This document shows, piece by piece, positions 1-8,612 of a stretch of DNA of 39,209 nucleotides. The translations under genes were made by a program, and so were the position numbers. Position 1 is the stretch's first letter, and each line of letters begins with the position of its first letter. The notes beneath the pieces are model-generated. The model saw only the letters and a list, made by a program, of their open reading frames with translations. It searched no databases and was not told the origin of the DNA. Source of the stretch: an uncultured Gemmiger sp. (GTDB lineage Bacteria; Bacillota; Clostridia; Oscillospirales; Ruminococcaceae); the NCBI GenBank assembly GCA_947631565.1, contig CANRLV010000017.1, forward strand, positions 1 through 39,209. The letters run 5' to 3'.

Positions 1-422
1 TCACGCTGGGCACGCTGGACGGCGCCAACGTCGAGATCGCCGACGCCGCCGGCCACGACAACGAGATCATCTTCGGCATGCTCACGCCGGAGGTCAACGC
101 CCTGAAAGGGATGGGCTACCACCCGCATTCCTTCATCATGGACGACAACGTCGCCATGGCGGTGCTGGACCTGCTGGAGAAGGGATGGAAGGGCGAGAAC
201 TTCAGCGAGATCACGGCCAACCTGCGCAATGCCGACCCCTATATGGTCATGGCGGACTTCAAGGATTACCGCCGCGCCCAGGGGTATGTGCAGCAGCTCT
301 ACCGTGACCGCCCGACCTGGAACCGCATGAGCCTGATGAACATCGCCAACGCCGGCATCTTCTCGGCCGACCGCTCGGTCATGGATTATGCCCGCGACAT
401 CTGGGGCGCTACCCCGGTATAA
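1..422 (+). CDS. glgP: Glycogen/maltodextrin phosphorylase, C-terminal part (5' end outside window)
   Basis: The reading frame is already open at base 3 and runs to TAA at 420-422, giving about 139 residues. It begins with the motif GTLDGANVEI, a hallmark of glycogen phosphorylase next to the PLP/active-site region, and ends with the family-typical helix containing WNRMSLMNIANAGIFSADR. Enzymes of this family (GT35) release glucose-1-phosphate from alpha-1,4-glucans using phosphate and PLP. Only the last sixth or so of a roughly 800-residue protein is present, so start and promoter cannot be judged. The next gene, a GH13 glucan hydrolase, starts 64 bases downstream on the same strand, which fits a shared role in glycogen/maltodextrin turnover. 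Family assignment is very secure; exact substrate preference (glycogen or maltodextrin) is not readable here. Confidence 0.95.
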   Translation, partial: TLGTLDGANVEIADAAGHDNEIIFGMLTPEVNALKGMGYHPHSFIMDDNVAMAVLDLLEKGWKGENFSEITANLRNADPYMVMADFKDYRRAQGYVQQLYRDRPTWNRMSLMNIANAGIFSADRSVMDYARDIWGATPV

Positions 423-486
423 GCCCCGCGGACGCGGGTATGCCCGCCGACAGCGACAGATTTGTAATTGCCTGGAGCACGACCGT

Positions 487-2337
487 ATGCCCCATACCTT
501 TTTCAACAGCCTTGACCCTGCCTGCAAGGCGCCGTTCGGCGCCGTGCGGGCAGGGCAGAGCGTTGTCTGGAACCTGACGGTGCCGGAGGAATTGGGGTAT
601 GTGGACCCGCATCTGGTGCTCACCAAGGACCGTGAGCAGCCGGTGCATTACCGTATGCAGTTCACCGGGCAGACGCCGCACGTCAACCATTTCACCGTCA
701 GCGTTACGCCCACCACGCCGGGGCTGTACTTTTACCACTTTGACCTTTATACCGACTTCCGCAAGATTTATCGCGGCACGGACGGCGAGGGCGAGCTCTC
801 CTGGGTGGACGGCGAGCAGTGGCAGCTGACCGTGTATGAAAAGGACTTCACCACCCCGGGCTGGCTGCGCGCCGGCACCATGTACCAGATCTTCCCCGAC
901 CGTTTTTTTGACGGCAAGCCGGACAAAAACTGGCCATGGCCGGACCGCATCTACCGCCCCGACAAGGACGGCGAGCCCTACTTCTGGCCCAACGAGCAGG
1001 AGGACGGCTACCTCAACATGGATTATTTCGGCGGAGACTTCGCCGGCATCCAGCAAAAGCTGCCCTATCTGCGGGACCTGGGCGTGACCTGCCTCTATCT
1101 CAACCCCATCTTTGAGGCCCACGCCAACCACCGCTACAACACCGCCGACTACCTCAAGGCCGACCCGCTGCTGGGCACGAACGAGGAGTTCGCCGAGCTC
1201 TGCGCCGCCGCCAGAGAGCAGGGTATCCGCATCATTTTGGACGGCGTGTTCAGCCACACGGGGTCGGATTCCGTCTACTTCAACCGCGAGGGGCGCTACG
1301 GCCCCGGCGGCGCCTACCGTGACGTAAACTCCCCCTACCGTTCCTGGTACGATTTCGACTCCGGCTATCCCTGCGGCTACCGCAGCTGGTGGGGCTTCGA
1401 GACCCTGCCCGAGGTGCAGGAGGATTCGCCTAGCTACGTTGAATTTATCTGCGGCGAGGGCGGCGTCATCGACACCTGGCTGGGGCTGGGGGCGTCCGGT
1501 TTCCGGCTCGATGTGGCCGACGAGCTGCCCGACGGCTTCATCGAGCGCATCCGCGCCGCCGTCAAGGCCCACGGGGACGACAAGCTGCTGCTGGGCGAGG
1601 TCTGGGAGGACGCCACCACCAAGGAGGGCTGGGGCGCGCGCCGCACCTACCTGCGCGGCAAGGGGCTGGACAGCGTGATGAACTACCCCTTCCGCAACGC
1701 GGCCATCGACTGGCTGCGCGGCGCCGACACCGCCGAGGTGGCGCAGCGGCTGCTGGCCATCTGCGAGCATTACCCCAAGCCGGCGCTGGACTGCCTGATG
1801 AACTTTTTGTCCACCCATGACGTCGAGCGCGCCATCACCGCCATCGCCGACGAGCCGGCCAACGGCCGCGACCGCTACTGGCAGAGCGGGCGGCGCATCA
1901 GCCCCAACCACATCGGCGACGCGCTGCGCCGCCTGCTGCTGGGCTACGCGATGATCTTCACGCTGCCGGGCGTGCCCTGCATCTATTACGGCGACGAGAT
2001 CGGCATGCAGGGCTACCGCGACCCCTTCAACCGCGCCTATTTTGACTGGAACAGCACCGAGGAACGCGTGCGCACACCGCTGCGCACGCTGGCCGCGCTG
2101 CGCAGGGACTGCGACGCCTTCGACGGCGGCGGCTTCACGGTGCTGCGGGCCGAGGGCGACATCCTGCACTACCGCCGCACCGGCGAAACGCAGACGGCCG
2201 AGGTGGTGCTCAACCGCGGGCCGCACCTTGTCAGCGTGAGCGCTTTCGGCAAGAACGCCGAGGTCAACCCCGGCGGCTTCACGGTATTGGTCGAGGACAA
2301 CGTCAAGCTGAGACCGGGTTACTTTAAGATCTATTGA
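487..2337 (+). CDS. GH13 alpha-amylase / neopullulanase-like glycoside hydrolase
   Basis: A 616-residue cytoplasmic-looking protein with no signal peptide. Residues ~1-125 look like the N-terminal beta-sandwich found in neopullulanase/maltogenic-amylase enzymes; the (beta/alpha)8 barrel starts at GTMYQIFPDRF (~130). The GH13 signatures are all present: region I DGVFSH (252-257), catalytic nucleophile D342 in GFRLDV, acid/base E371 in GEVWED, and transition-state D445 in FLSTHD. It should hydrolyse alpha-1,4 (possibly alpha-1,6) linkages in maltodextrins, working with the upstream phosphorylase. The frame is open further upstream (to 388), but ATG 487 has GGAG at 474-477 with nine bases of spacing and is where family-like sequence begins; the longer form would overlap glgP. 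A strong terminator follows. The specific GH13 subfamily is not certain. Confidence 0.93.
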   Translation: MPHTFFNSLDPACKAPFGAVRAGQSVVWNLTVPEELGYVDPHLVLTKDREQPVHYRMQFTGQTPHVNHFTVSVTPTTPGLYFYHFDLYTDFRKIYRGTDGEGELSWVDGEQWQLTVYEKDFTTPGWLRAGTMYQIFPDRFFDGKPDKNWPWPDRIYRPDKDGEPYFWPNEQEDGYLNMDYFGGDFAGIQQKLPYLRDLGVTCLYLNPIFEAHANHRYNTADYLKADPLLGTNEEFAELCAAAREQGIRIILDGVFSHTGSDSVYFNREGRYGPGGAYRDVNSPYRSWYDFDSGYPCGYRSWWGFETLPEVQEDSPSYVEFICGEGGVIDTWLGLGASGFRLDVADELPDGFIERIRAAVKAHGDDKLLLGEVWEDATTKEGWGARRTYLRGKGLDSVMNYPFRNAAIDWLRGADTAEVAQRLLAICEHYPKPALDCLMNFLSTHDVERAITAIADEPANGRDRYWQSGRRISPNHIGDALRRLLLGYAMIFTLPGVPCIYYGDEIGMQGYRDPFNRAYFDWNSTEERVRTPLRTLAALRRDCDAFDGGGFTVLRAEGDILHYRRTGETQTAEVVLNRGPHLVSVSAFGKNAEVNPGGFTVLVEDNVKLRPGYFKIY

Positions 2338-2345
2338 GCATACGG

Positions 2346-2377
2346 CCGGCGCCCCGCAGCAGCGGGGCGCCGGTTTT
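2346..2377 (+). terminator. Intrinsic terminator after the GH13 gene
   Basis: A perfect 12-bp GC stem (2346-2357 with 2362-2373), loop AGCA, followed by TTTT at 2374-2377, nine bases after the stop codon. It ends the glucan-utilisation transcript before the NfeD promoter. Confidence 0.9.
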
Positions 2378-2410
2378 CCCATCTTTCACCATTTTTTACA
2401 AGGTTTATCA

Positions 2411-2439
2411 TTGACACCGCGCGGCGCTTTGGCTATAAT
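2411..2439 (+). promoter_or_regulatory. Consensus sigma-A promoter for nfeD-SPFH
   Basis: TTGACA at 2411-2416 and TATAAT at 2434-2439 with a 17-base spacer: both hexamers match consensus exactly. Transcription would start near 2446. The leader then folds into a GC hairpin (2455-2463 with 2467-2475, with an outer AAAG/CTTT at 2447-2450 and 2477-2480) just before the AAGGAGG ribosome site at 2485-2491. Confidence 0.88.
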
Positions 2440-2499
2440 GCAGATAAAAGCGCAGCCCCCGCCTGGGGCGGGGGCGCTTTGGGGAAGGAGGCACTTTGT

Positions 2500-2952
2500 A
2501 TGCAGCTGGACAGCATCCTCTGGCTCGTCGCCGTGGCGGTGTTCGCCGCGGTGGAGCTGAGCACGACGGCCCTCGTCTCGATCTGGTTCGCGGTCGGGGC
2601 GGTGGCGGCGCTGCTCGTCAGCTTTACGCCGGCCGGCTTCGGCTGGCAGCTGCTGGTCTTTGCCGTCGTCGCGGCGGTTGTGCTGGCCGTCATGGTGCCG
2701 CGCCTGGCCGCGCGCCGGGCCCAGCACCAGCCGCCGGTCACCAACGGCAGCCCGCTGACCATCGGCAAGCAGGGCACCGTGCTGCGCGCGCTGGAGCCGG
2801 GGGCTTTGGGCCGCGTGCACGTCGACGGGCTGGACTGGCAGGCCCGCAGCGAGACGCCGATGCCCGCCGGCAGCAAATGCCGCGTGACCGATGTGGACGG
2901 CTTCGTGCTCATCGTCGCCCCGGCCGACAGCACCGAGCCGGCCGCCGTGTAA
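2500..2952 (+). CDS. NfeD family membrane protein (short form)
   Basis: A 150-residue protein with two or three closely spaced hydrophobic segments (about residues 5-65) and a C-terminal small beta-barrel (OB-fold-like, about 85-145), the classical short NfeD arrangement without the N-terminal ClpP-like protease. ATG 2500 is chosen over 2479 because AAGGAGG (2485-2491) lies eight bases before it. NfeD proteins associate with SPFH/stomatin proteins in membrane microdomains, and the next gene, 22 bases downstream, is exactly such a partner. Function is inferred from family and pairing: a scaffold or accessory protein of lipid-domain organisation or membrane quality control. The pair is driven by a perfect consensus promoter, so steady expression is expected. 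Confidence 0.85.
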   Translation: MQLDSILWLVAVAVFAAVELSTTALVSIWFAVGAVAALLVSFTPAGFGWQLLVFAVVAAVVLAVMVPRLAARRAQHQPPVTNGSPLTIGKQGTVLRALEPGALGRVHVDGLDWQARSETPMPAGSKCRVTDVDGFVLIVAPADSTEPAAV

Positions 2953-2974
2953 CACAGACAGGGAGGGAAACACC

Positions 2975-3862
2975 ATGGGTCTTATCATCTTTGCATTGCT
3001 TTTGCTCATCGTCATCGTCGTGGCCGCCACCTGCGTGGTCATCGTGCCGCAGGCCAACGCCTACATCACCGAGTTTTTGGGCGTCTACCGTTCCACCTGG
3101 GGCGCCGGGCTGCACGTCCGCGTGCCCTTCGTCGAGCGCGTGGTGCGCAAGGTCAGCCTCAAGGAGGAGGTGGCGGATTTCCCGCCGCAGCCGGTCATCA
3201 CGCGCGACAACGTGACGATGATGATCGACACCGTCGTCTTTTTCCAGGTGTTTGACGCCAAGGCCTACACCTACGGCGTCAGCCGCCCCGTGCAGGCCAT
3301 CGAGAACCTGTCCGCCACCAGCCTGCGCGACATCATCGGCTCGATGACGCTGGACGAGACGCTGACCAGCCGCGACGTCATCAACGGGCGCATCACCGCC
3401 ACGCTGGACGAGGCCACCGACCGCTGGGGCATCAAGGTCAACCGCGTCGAGCTGAAAAACATCGAACCGCCGGCCGAGATCCGCCAGGCGATGGAGAAGC
3501 AGATGAAGGCCGACCGCGAGAAGCGCGCCAGCATCCTGTTGGCCGAGGGCGAAAAGCAGGCCGCCATCACCCGCGCCGAGGGCGAGAAGGAGTCTGCGAT
3601 CCTGCGCGCCGAGGCCGTCAAGCAGCAGCGCATCCGCGAGGCCGAGGGCGAGGCCCAGGCCCTGCTCATGGTGCAGAAGGCCCACGCCGACGCCATCCGC
3701 CTCATCAACGAGGCGCAGCCCGGCCCCGGTATGCTCGCCCTGCGCAGCATGGAGGCGCTGGAGAAGGTCGCCGACGGGCAGGCCACCAAGCTCATCGTGC
3801 CCAGCGATATGCAGGATATGGCCGCCACCGTGGCCGCCATCGCCGAGGCCGCGAAAAAATAA
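2975..3862 (+). CDS. SPFH/stomatin-prohibitin family protein (QmcA-like)
   Basis: A 295-residue protein with one N-terminal hydrophobic segment (~2-24) that anchors it in the membrane, then an SPFH/band-7 domain (~25-185; note TRDNVTMMIDTVVFFQV and the NRVELKNIEPP motif typical of stomatin/QmcA), then a long alanine/glutamate-rich coiled coil (~185-250) built of EGEKQAA-type repeats. The C-terminus is helical. The start at ATG 2975 is supported by GGGAGG just upstream; the frame extends further upstream but would overlap nfeD. Such proteins oligomerise into membrane-associated cages and partner with NfeD. They are linked to membrane microdomains and, in some bacteria, to regulation of membrane proteases. 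A terminator closes the unit. Confidence 0.92.
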   Translation: MGLIIFALLLLIVIVVAATCVVIVPQANAYITEFLGVYRSTWGAGLHVRVPFVERVVRKVSLKEEVADFPPQPVITRDNVTMMIDTVVFFQVFDAKAYTYGVSRPVQAIENLSATSLRDIIGSMTLDETLTSRDVINGRITATLDEATDRWGIKVNRVELKNIEPPAEIRQAMEKQMKADREKRASILLAEGEKQAAITRAEGEKESAILRAEAVKQQRIREAEGEAQALLMVQKAHADAIRLINEAQPGPGMLALRSMEALEKVADGQATKLIVPSDMQDMAATVAAIAEAAKK

Positions 3863-3877
3863 GAAGCTACAATAATA

Positions 3878-3910
3878 GGGCCCCCGCGCCGCGGCGCGGG
3901 GGCCCTTTTT
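3878..3910 (+). terminator. Intrinsic terminator between convergent SPFH and hflX genes
   Basis: A 12-bp perfect GC stem (3878-3889 with 3894-3905, loop CGCG) with TTTTT at 3906-3910. It sits between a plus-strand stop at 3862 and the minus-strand hflX stop at 3919-3921. The T-run serves the plus strand; the same hairpin may also slow polymerase from hflX. Confidence 0.88.
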
Positions 3911-3918
3911 CCGTCCTG

Positions 3919-5214
3919 TTAAACATCCACAAGGTAGGGCGCAAAGCGGTGCCAGTCCTCGGCCTTGACGGTGGCGCGGTAGTAAACGCCGTTTTCGCGG
4001 TATTCCTCGGCCGTCACATTGCCGCGGCTGCGCAGGATGTCGGCCAGCGCCAGCCTGTCATAGGGCAGCAGCACCTCCAGCGGGCGCACGCGCGCGGCCA
4101 GCACCGCGTCGAGCCGCTGCAAAAGCGCCGGCAGGCCGCGCCCGGTTTTGGCGCTGACCAGCAGCACCTGCGGGTCATAGGGGGCCAGGGCGCCGATGTC
4201 GCACTTGTTGTAGACGGTCAGCTGCGGGATGCTCCCGCAGCCCAGCTCCGTGAGCACCTGGTCGGTCACGGCCAGCTGGCTGGCGGCGGCGGTGTCGCTG
4301 GCGTCCGCCACCTTGACGATGACGTCGGCGCAGGCGGCCTCCTCCAGCGTGCTCTTGAACGCCTGTACGAGGTGGTGCGGCAGCCGGCTGACAAAGCCAA
4401 CGGTATCGACGAGCACCGCCGGCAGGCCGCTGGGCAGGGCCAGCTTGCGCGCCGTCGGGTCCAAGGTGGCGAACAGCATATCGGCTTCAAAGATATCGGC
4501 GCCGCACAAGGCGTTCATCAGGCTGGATTTGCCCACGTTGGTGTAGCCGACCAGCGCCACCACCGGCACGCCGTTTTTGACTCGCGCGCGCCGGGTCTCG
4601 CCGCGGCGCTTTTCCAGCTCCGCCAGCCGGCGCTCCAGCTGCCCGACGCGGCCGCGCAGATAGCGGCGGTCAAGCTCCAGCTGGCTCTCGCCGGCGCCGC
4701 GGCGCGCGCCGCCCCCGCCGGCCCCGCCGCCGCCCTGGCGGCTCAACGCCTCGCCCAGGCCCTGCAGCCGCGGCAGGCGGTAGCGCAATTCAGCCAGCTC
4801 GGTCTGCAGCTTGCCCTCGTTGGTCGCGGCGCGGGCCTTGAAGATCTCCAAAATCAGCATCGTGCGGTCCAGCACCTCGACCTGCAACGCCGCTGCCAGG
4901 TTGCGCAGCTGGCTGCCGGAAAGCTCGCCGTCAAAGATCGCGGCCTGGGCGCCGGTGTTCAGGCAGACGAGGCGCGCCTCGGCCACCTTGCCCTCGCCCA
5001 GCAGCGTGGCCGCCACCGGCGCGCCGCGCTTTTGCTGCACCACGGCCGCGACCTCCATGCCGTCGGCCTCGGCCAAGGCGGCCAGCTCCGCAAGGCTGCG
5101 GGCGGCGTCGAACTCGCCCAGGTCGAGCGAGAGCAGCACCGCCTTGACGGCAGGCCGCCCGCTGTCCAGCTCCTTTTGCGCCGTGGCGCCGAAATCCAGT
5201 TCGATGTTTTGCAT
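3919..5214 (-). CDS. hflX: HflX ribosome-associated GTPase
   Basis: A 431-residue protein with the standard HflX layout: N-terminal nucleotide-binding-like domain (~20-150), a glycine-rich linker with GESQLELDRR (~160-183), a helical coiled region (~185-210), then the G domain with G1 GYTNVGKSS (223-231), G3 DTVGF (270-274) and G4 NKCD (336-339), and a short C-terminal domain. HflX binds 50S/70S ribosomes and splits or rescues stalled ribosomes, especially under stress. The glycine run (GGGGAGGGGARRGAGES) is longer than the usual GGG-x-GPGE loop. It is the last gene of a minus-strand run, nine bases after the GNAT gene, with GAGGAA close before ATG 5214. Its presence behind surface-polysaccharide genes seems to be operon hitch-hiking rather than a shared function. 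Confidence 0.96.
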   Translation of the reverse strand: MQNIELDFGATAQKELDSGRPAVKAVLLSLDLGEFDAARSLAELAALAEADGMEVAAVVQQKRGAPVAATLLGEGKVAEARLVCLNTGAQAAIFDGELSGSQLRNLAAALQVEVLDRTMLILEIFKARAATNEGKLQTELAELRYRLPRLQGLGEALSRQGGGGAGGGGARRGAGESQLELDRRYLRGRVGQLERRLAELEKRRGETRRARVKNGVPVVALVGYTNVGKSSLMNALCGADIFEADMLFATLDPTARKLALPSGLPAVLVDTVGFVSRLPHHLVQAFKSTLEEAACADVIVKVADASDTAAASQLAVTDQVLTELGCGSIPQLTVYNKCDIGALAPYDPQVLLVSAKTGRGLPALLQRLDAVLAARVRPLEVLLPYDRLALADILRSRGNVTAEEYRENGVYYRATVKAEDWHRFAPYLVDV

Positions 5215-5223
5215 AATTCCTCG

Positions 5224-5790
5224 CTATCGCGCCAGAAAATAGACCTTGCAGGGGACCTCCGCGCCGGAAAAGCGGTGGTAGACGGCCTCGTGGTCATACG
5301 CAAAGCCCGCCTTTTGCATCACCCGGCCGCTGGCCGGGTTCTGTACGGCGTGGCAGCAGATGAGAAAGTCCCCGCCGACTTGGTCAAACCAAAAATCCCG
5401 CACGGCGCAGAGCGCCTCGGTGGCATAGCCGTGGCCCCAGTACGCGCGGCCGTAGCAGTAGCCGGGCTCCCAGTGCGGGGGCGGCGGGACCGGGCGCCGC
5501 CAGCCGTCGTCCGGCTCCCGGCCGGCCAGAATGCTGATGTTGCCGATGAGCGCGCCGCTTTCGCGCAGGCAGACCGCCCAGTTGTACCAGTCCGGCCGGG
5601 CATAGCTTTTGCCCCACTCGTACAAAAGCTCCGCCGTGGCGGTCCAGTCCGGGTGCGGGTCCCAGCGCATAAAGCGGGTCACGGCCGGGTCGCTGGCCCA
5701 GGCTTCGAACATGGGCTGCGCGTCGTCGAGGGTGAAGCGCCGCAAAAGCAGGCGCGAGGTGGTGATGTCTATCGTGCCCAGATGGATCAT
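5224..5790 (-). CDS. GNAT family N-acetyltransferase (RimJ/RimL-like)
   Basis: A 188-residue protein of the RimJ/RimL-type GNAT fold: N-terminal strand TSRLLLRRF (residues ~10-18), middle strand with the GNISI segment, the acetyl-CoA pyrophosphate-binding turn around YWGHGYATEAL, and the C-terminal N-P-A-S-x-R-V-M-x-K-A-G-F motif characteristic of this subfamily. It should transfer acetyl groups to an amine; the acceptor is unknown. The start ATG 5788-5790 overlaps the stop of the flippase gene (ATGA), indicating translational coupling, so the longer open frame upstream is not used. The context, inside a surface-glycan operon, leaves acetylation of an amino sugar possible, but this subfamily also acetylates protein N-termini and antibiotics, so the role is open. 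Confidence 0.88.
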   Translation of the reverse strand: MIHLGTIDITTSRLLLRRFTLDDAQPMFEAWASDPAVTRFMRWDPHPDWTATAELLYEWGKSYARPDWYNWAVCLRESGALIGNISILAGREPDDGWRRPVPPPPHWEPGYCYGRAYWGHGYATEALCAVRDFWFDQVGGDFLICCHAVQNPASGRVMQKAGFAYDHEAVYHRFSGAEVPCKVYFLAR

Positions 5791-7247
5791 TCGGTATCCC
5801 CCCGTTTGGTCAGCTTGCGCAGGATGGCCAAGCCCAGATTCCACAGCTTTTGCAGCTGGAAGCGGTAGAGCGTGCCATAGATAAACAGCACGGCCGCGGT
5901 CAGAGCGAATTTGAGCAGGAAATGCCCCGAAAACACACAGCCGATGGCCGTGACCGCGAAGGCCAGCAGAAAGCCCGACAGCGTTTTGGTGTAGCTGACG
6001 ATGGTGCGGTAAAAATACTGCCCGGTGACGGTGCGGTACAAAAACATCACGCCGTTGCCCGCCGCCAGCGCCAGCCCGGCGCCGAGAAGACCATGCCCCG
6101 GCACCAGCAGCGCGCAGAGCCCCAGGTTGACGAGCGCCCCGAGTGCGATGCCGACGGTATCGTGCCAGGGACGGCGGGCGATGGAGTTGCCGTAGACCGT
6201 GCCCTCGCACAGAATGTTGAACACGACGCCCAGCATCAAAAGCGGGAAGACGGGCATACAGCCGGCCTTGTCGGGGAAGATGAGGAAGATGATGTCCTCG
6301 AACATGACCAGGCAGCAGAAGAAGCCGAAGATCAGCAGGTCCAGCACGTCATGCACGCGGGCGATGCGCTCCTGCTGGTCGCGGTAGTTGGCAAAGACAT
6401 ACGGCCCCCAGTAGGTCGAAAAGCCGGCCTGCACGGCGGTGACCAGCTGCGCCAGGCTGAAGCCGAAGGCGAACAGCCCCTGCGCGGCGTCGCCCGCATA
6501 GTTGCCGATGAAGGACAGGCAGATGCCGCTGTTGAGTGTGAACAGGATCTGCGCCGGGGCCAGTGCGATGCCGTAGGGCAGTACGGCGCGGGCGATGCCG
6601 CCCAGCTGCGCCGGGGCGGGCAGTGCGGTGCCGGCCATGATTTTGTACCCAAAGGCGATGGCCACGACGCCGAAGCTCAAGATCGCCGCCAGCGCCAGCA
6701 CCGTCACCTTGGTGGTAAAAAAGCCCGGCAGCAGGTAGAACAGGTTGTAGCAGCCCTGCATCCACAGCGTCTCGGCCGTGTAGGCGCGGATGTTGCCCTC
6801 CAGCCGCAGCAGCACGTTCAGGTACCGCACCAGCATATAGAGCGCGGCGTTGACGAACAGCAGCGGGATGAGCGCCGGCCCCGCGCCGCCGGCGCCCAGG
6901 CCGAGCAGCGCCGCCAGCGGGCGGGCGAAGAACAGGCTGCACACGGCGCCCAGGAGCACCATAAAGCCGCCCGAGAAGACCAGACAGGCGCCGAACAGCC
7001 CGCGCCCGTCGGCGCCGGCCGGCGGCTCCTTGTAAAAGCGCAAAAGGCTTTGGTCCAGCCCCAAAATGCCAAGGTTCATCAGGCTGGCCGTGTAGGTCAT
7101 GAAGGTGACGGGCTCACCCAGCACCGCGGCCGGCAGAAAGCCCTTGACCAGCAGCGCCACGCCGGTGATGCCGAAGCCCAGCCAGGTGGCGACGGAATAT
7201 TTCATCACATTGCCGATAAAGCTTTCGCCGTTCTGCTTGTCCGCCAT
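5787..7247 (-). CDS. Polysaccharide flippase-like membrane protein (Wzx/MurJ/MATE-like superfamily)
   Basis: A 486-residue integral membrane protein with about 12-14 hydrophobic segments spread along its length, an N-terminal segment resembling polysaccharide-biosynthesis (oligosaccharide flippase) proteins, and few polar loops. Proteins of this superfamily (MOP) move undecaprenyl-linked oligosaccharides across the cytoplasmic membrane. The start is set at ATG 7245-7247 because AAAGGAGG lies seven bases upstream; an in-frame ATG at 7271 lacks a site. It follows the surface-carbohydrate gene by 27 bases and overlaps the GNAT gene by four bases. With MBOAT and SGNH genes upstream it forms a plausible export-and-acylation set for a cell-surface polysaccharide. 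The substrate cannot be read from sequence. Confidence 0.85.
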   Translation of the reverse strand: MADKQNGESFIGNVMKYSVATWLGFGITGVALLVKGFLPAAVLGEPVTFMTYTASLMNLGILGLDQSLLRFYKEPPAGADGRGLFGACLVFSGGFMVLLGAVCSLFFARPLAALLGLGAGGAGPALIPLLFVNAALYMLVRYLNVLLRLEGNIRAYTAETLWMQGCYNLFYLLPGFFTTKVTVLALAAILSFGVVAIAFGYKIMAGTALPAPAQLGGIARAVLPYGIALAPAQILFTLNSGICLSFIGNYAGDAAQGLFAFGFSLAQLVTAVQAGFSTYWGPYVFANYRDQQERIARVHDVLDLLIFGFFCCLVMFEDIIFLIFPDKAGCMPVFPLLMLGVVFNILCEGTVYGNSIARRPWHDTVGIALGALVNLGLCALLVPGHGLLGAGLALAAGNGVMFLYRTVTGQYFYRTIVSYTKTLSGFLLAFAVTAIGCVFSGHFLLKFALTAAVLFIYGTLYRFQLQKLWNLGLAILRKLTKRGDTE

Positions 7248-7274
7248 GGCAGGGCCTCCTTTCCAAGGCATCGT

Positions 7275-8612
7275 TTACTGTATAAAGGGGCGGATGCGCG
7301 CCTCCATGCGGGCGATCTCGTCCGGCTCCAAATGCGCCTTGTCCACATAGCCGTAGATGCGCTGGGCAAAGCTTGCCAGCGGCGGGCAGAGCGCGAACAC
7401 GCGCTTGGGCTCCCACTTGTGGCGGTAGAGCCAGTGCACGCCGGCCAGCGCCAGATACTTGAGCAGGTTGAAGTGCGGCGTAAAGCCGGGACCCATCGGC
7501 GTGTCGCGCGGGGGATTTTTGTAGACTTCCTCCAAAAGGTCGGCCATGCGCTGGTAGGCGGGCCGGGGGTCGGGGTCGAAGTAGCCGTCCAGCACCGCGC
7601 GCTCAATGGGGAAGGGCGGCGGGCTGCCGGCCGCCGCGCGCCCCAGCGCGGCTGCAAAGGCGGCGTAGTCGGTGATGTACGCGGCGTTCTTGTAGATGAC
7701 GGGGTCATACTCATGCTCGATGGGCTGCGGGCGCAGGATGAAGCAGGTCTTGCCGGCCATGTACACCTCGGCGATGGCGGTGCTCATCCAGATGGAGATG
7801 TCGTCGGCCGCCAAAATCCACTGCTTGACCGAGTCGGCAAAGATGACGTGGAAGTTGGGCCGCTTGGCGGCCAGTGCCTGCAGGGCGGGGCTGTTCCACT
7901 CGCTGGGGTGGCGGCGGTAGACGAGCTCCACCTCGGGGTGGGCGGCCAGATACTCGTCGAACCATTGCAGCGTTTTCTGCATCGATTCGCGGTTGGTCCT
8001 GGCAAAGCCGGTGAAATCGGTGCCCGCCATCTTGGAGAGCTCGGCGACCTCGTCGTCGTTCATGCTCGCGTAGCCAAAGCTTGAGATATACAGGTGCAGG
8101 CGCTTTTGCGGGTCCAGCCCGTGCTCGCGGCATAAGGCGGCCTTGTCTTTAAAATAGCCGGCAAATTCCGGGCGCAGGAAGTCCATCATCACGGCTCCGG
8201 TCACGGGGGTGTTTTTCGGCTCCATGCCGTGCGCCTGTAACCGGCGGGCCGTCGCCTGCCCCCAGCAGGTCTGCACGCAGCGCTTGGCGCTGCCGTTCAT
8301 GTTGAACCAGTCGCCCTCCTCCTGCGTGTCCGAGAGCATCTGCTCCCAGTGCAGGTTGACGACCTTGTCACAGCGGCCGACATTGTTGTAGACGTGGCTG
8401 TTGAGGGCGGCGTCGTCATACATACAGCTGGCCACCAGCACCTTGGGGCGCTTTGCCGCCGGGCCGAACACCCAAGCCAGGCGCTTGGGGTCCAGCAGCT
8501 GGCGGATCTCGGCCGTATAGCCGCGCCTCTCCAGCTCGAGCTTGAGCAGCAGGTCGCTCTCATACTCGCGCACGGTGTGCTCATACAAGATCAAAAAATC
8601 CGGTGCCTTCAT
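7275..8612 (-). CDS. Surface carbohydrate biosynthesis protein, GT-B / CDP-glycerol-transferase-like
   Basis: A 445-residue soluble protein. It starts with a Rossmann-like segment (residues 4-50) and has a second-half motif VYRRHPSEW followed by a conserved stretch ending SIWMSTAIAEVYMAGK, which matches the R-x-HP and ST-x-x-E-A nucleotide-sugar-binding pattern of surface carbohydrate biosynthesis proteins related to CDP-glycerol glycerophosphotransferases and GT-B enzymes. It is predicted to transfer a sugar or phospho-polyol to a surface glycan precursor on the cytoplasmic side. ATG 8610-8612 overlaps the end of the SGNH gene (ATGA), so the two are translationally coupled. Its donor and acceptor are unknown; that it is a glycan-assembly enzyme is likely, the exact reaction is not. 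Confidence 0.72.
   Translation of the reverse strand: MKAPDFLILYEHTVREYESDLLLKLELERRGYTAEIRQLLDPKRLAWVFGPAAKRPKVLVASCMYDDAALNSHVYNNVGRCDKVVNLHWEQMLSDTQEEGDWFNMNGSAKRCVQTCWGQATARRLQAHGMEPKNTPVTGAVMMDFLRPEFAGYFKDKAALCREHGLDPQKRLHLYISSFGYASMNDDEVAELSKMAGTDFTGFARTNRESMQKTLQWFDEYLAAHPEVELVYRRHPSEWNSPALQALAAKRPNFHVIFADSVKQWILAADDISIWMSTAIAEVYMAGKTCFILRPQPIEHEYDPVIYKNAAYITDYAAFAAALGRAAAGSPPPFPIERAVLDGYFDPDPRPAYQRMADLLEEVYKNPPRDTPMGPGFTPHFNLLKYLALAGVHWLYRHKWEPKRVFALCPPLASFAQRIYGYVDKAHLEPDEIARMEARIRPFIQ

Noticed and set aside
388-486. N-terminal extension of the GH13 gene
   Set aside because: It overlaps the end of glgP, is rich in Arg and unlike the family; GGAG at correct spacing supports ATG 487.
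3949-5868. Very long open frame on the plus strand opposite hflX and the GNAT gene
   Set aside because: It is antisense to two genes with clear motifs. Long antisense frames are expected in GC-rich DNA, and its composition (Q, A, R, G, V rich) is not protein-like.
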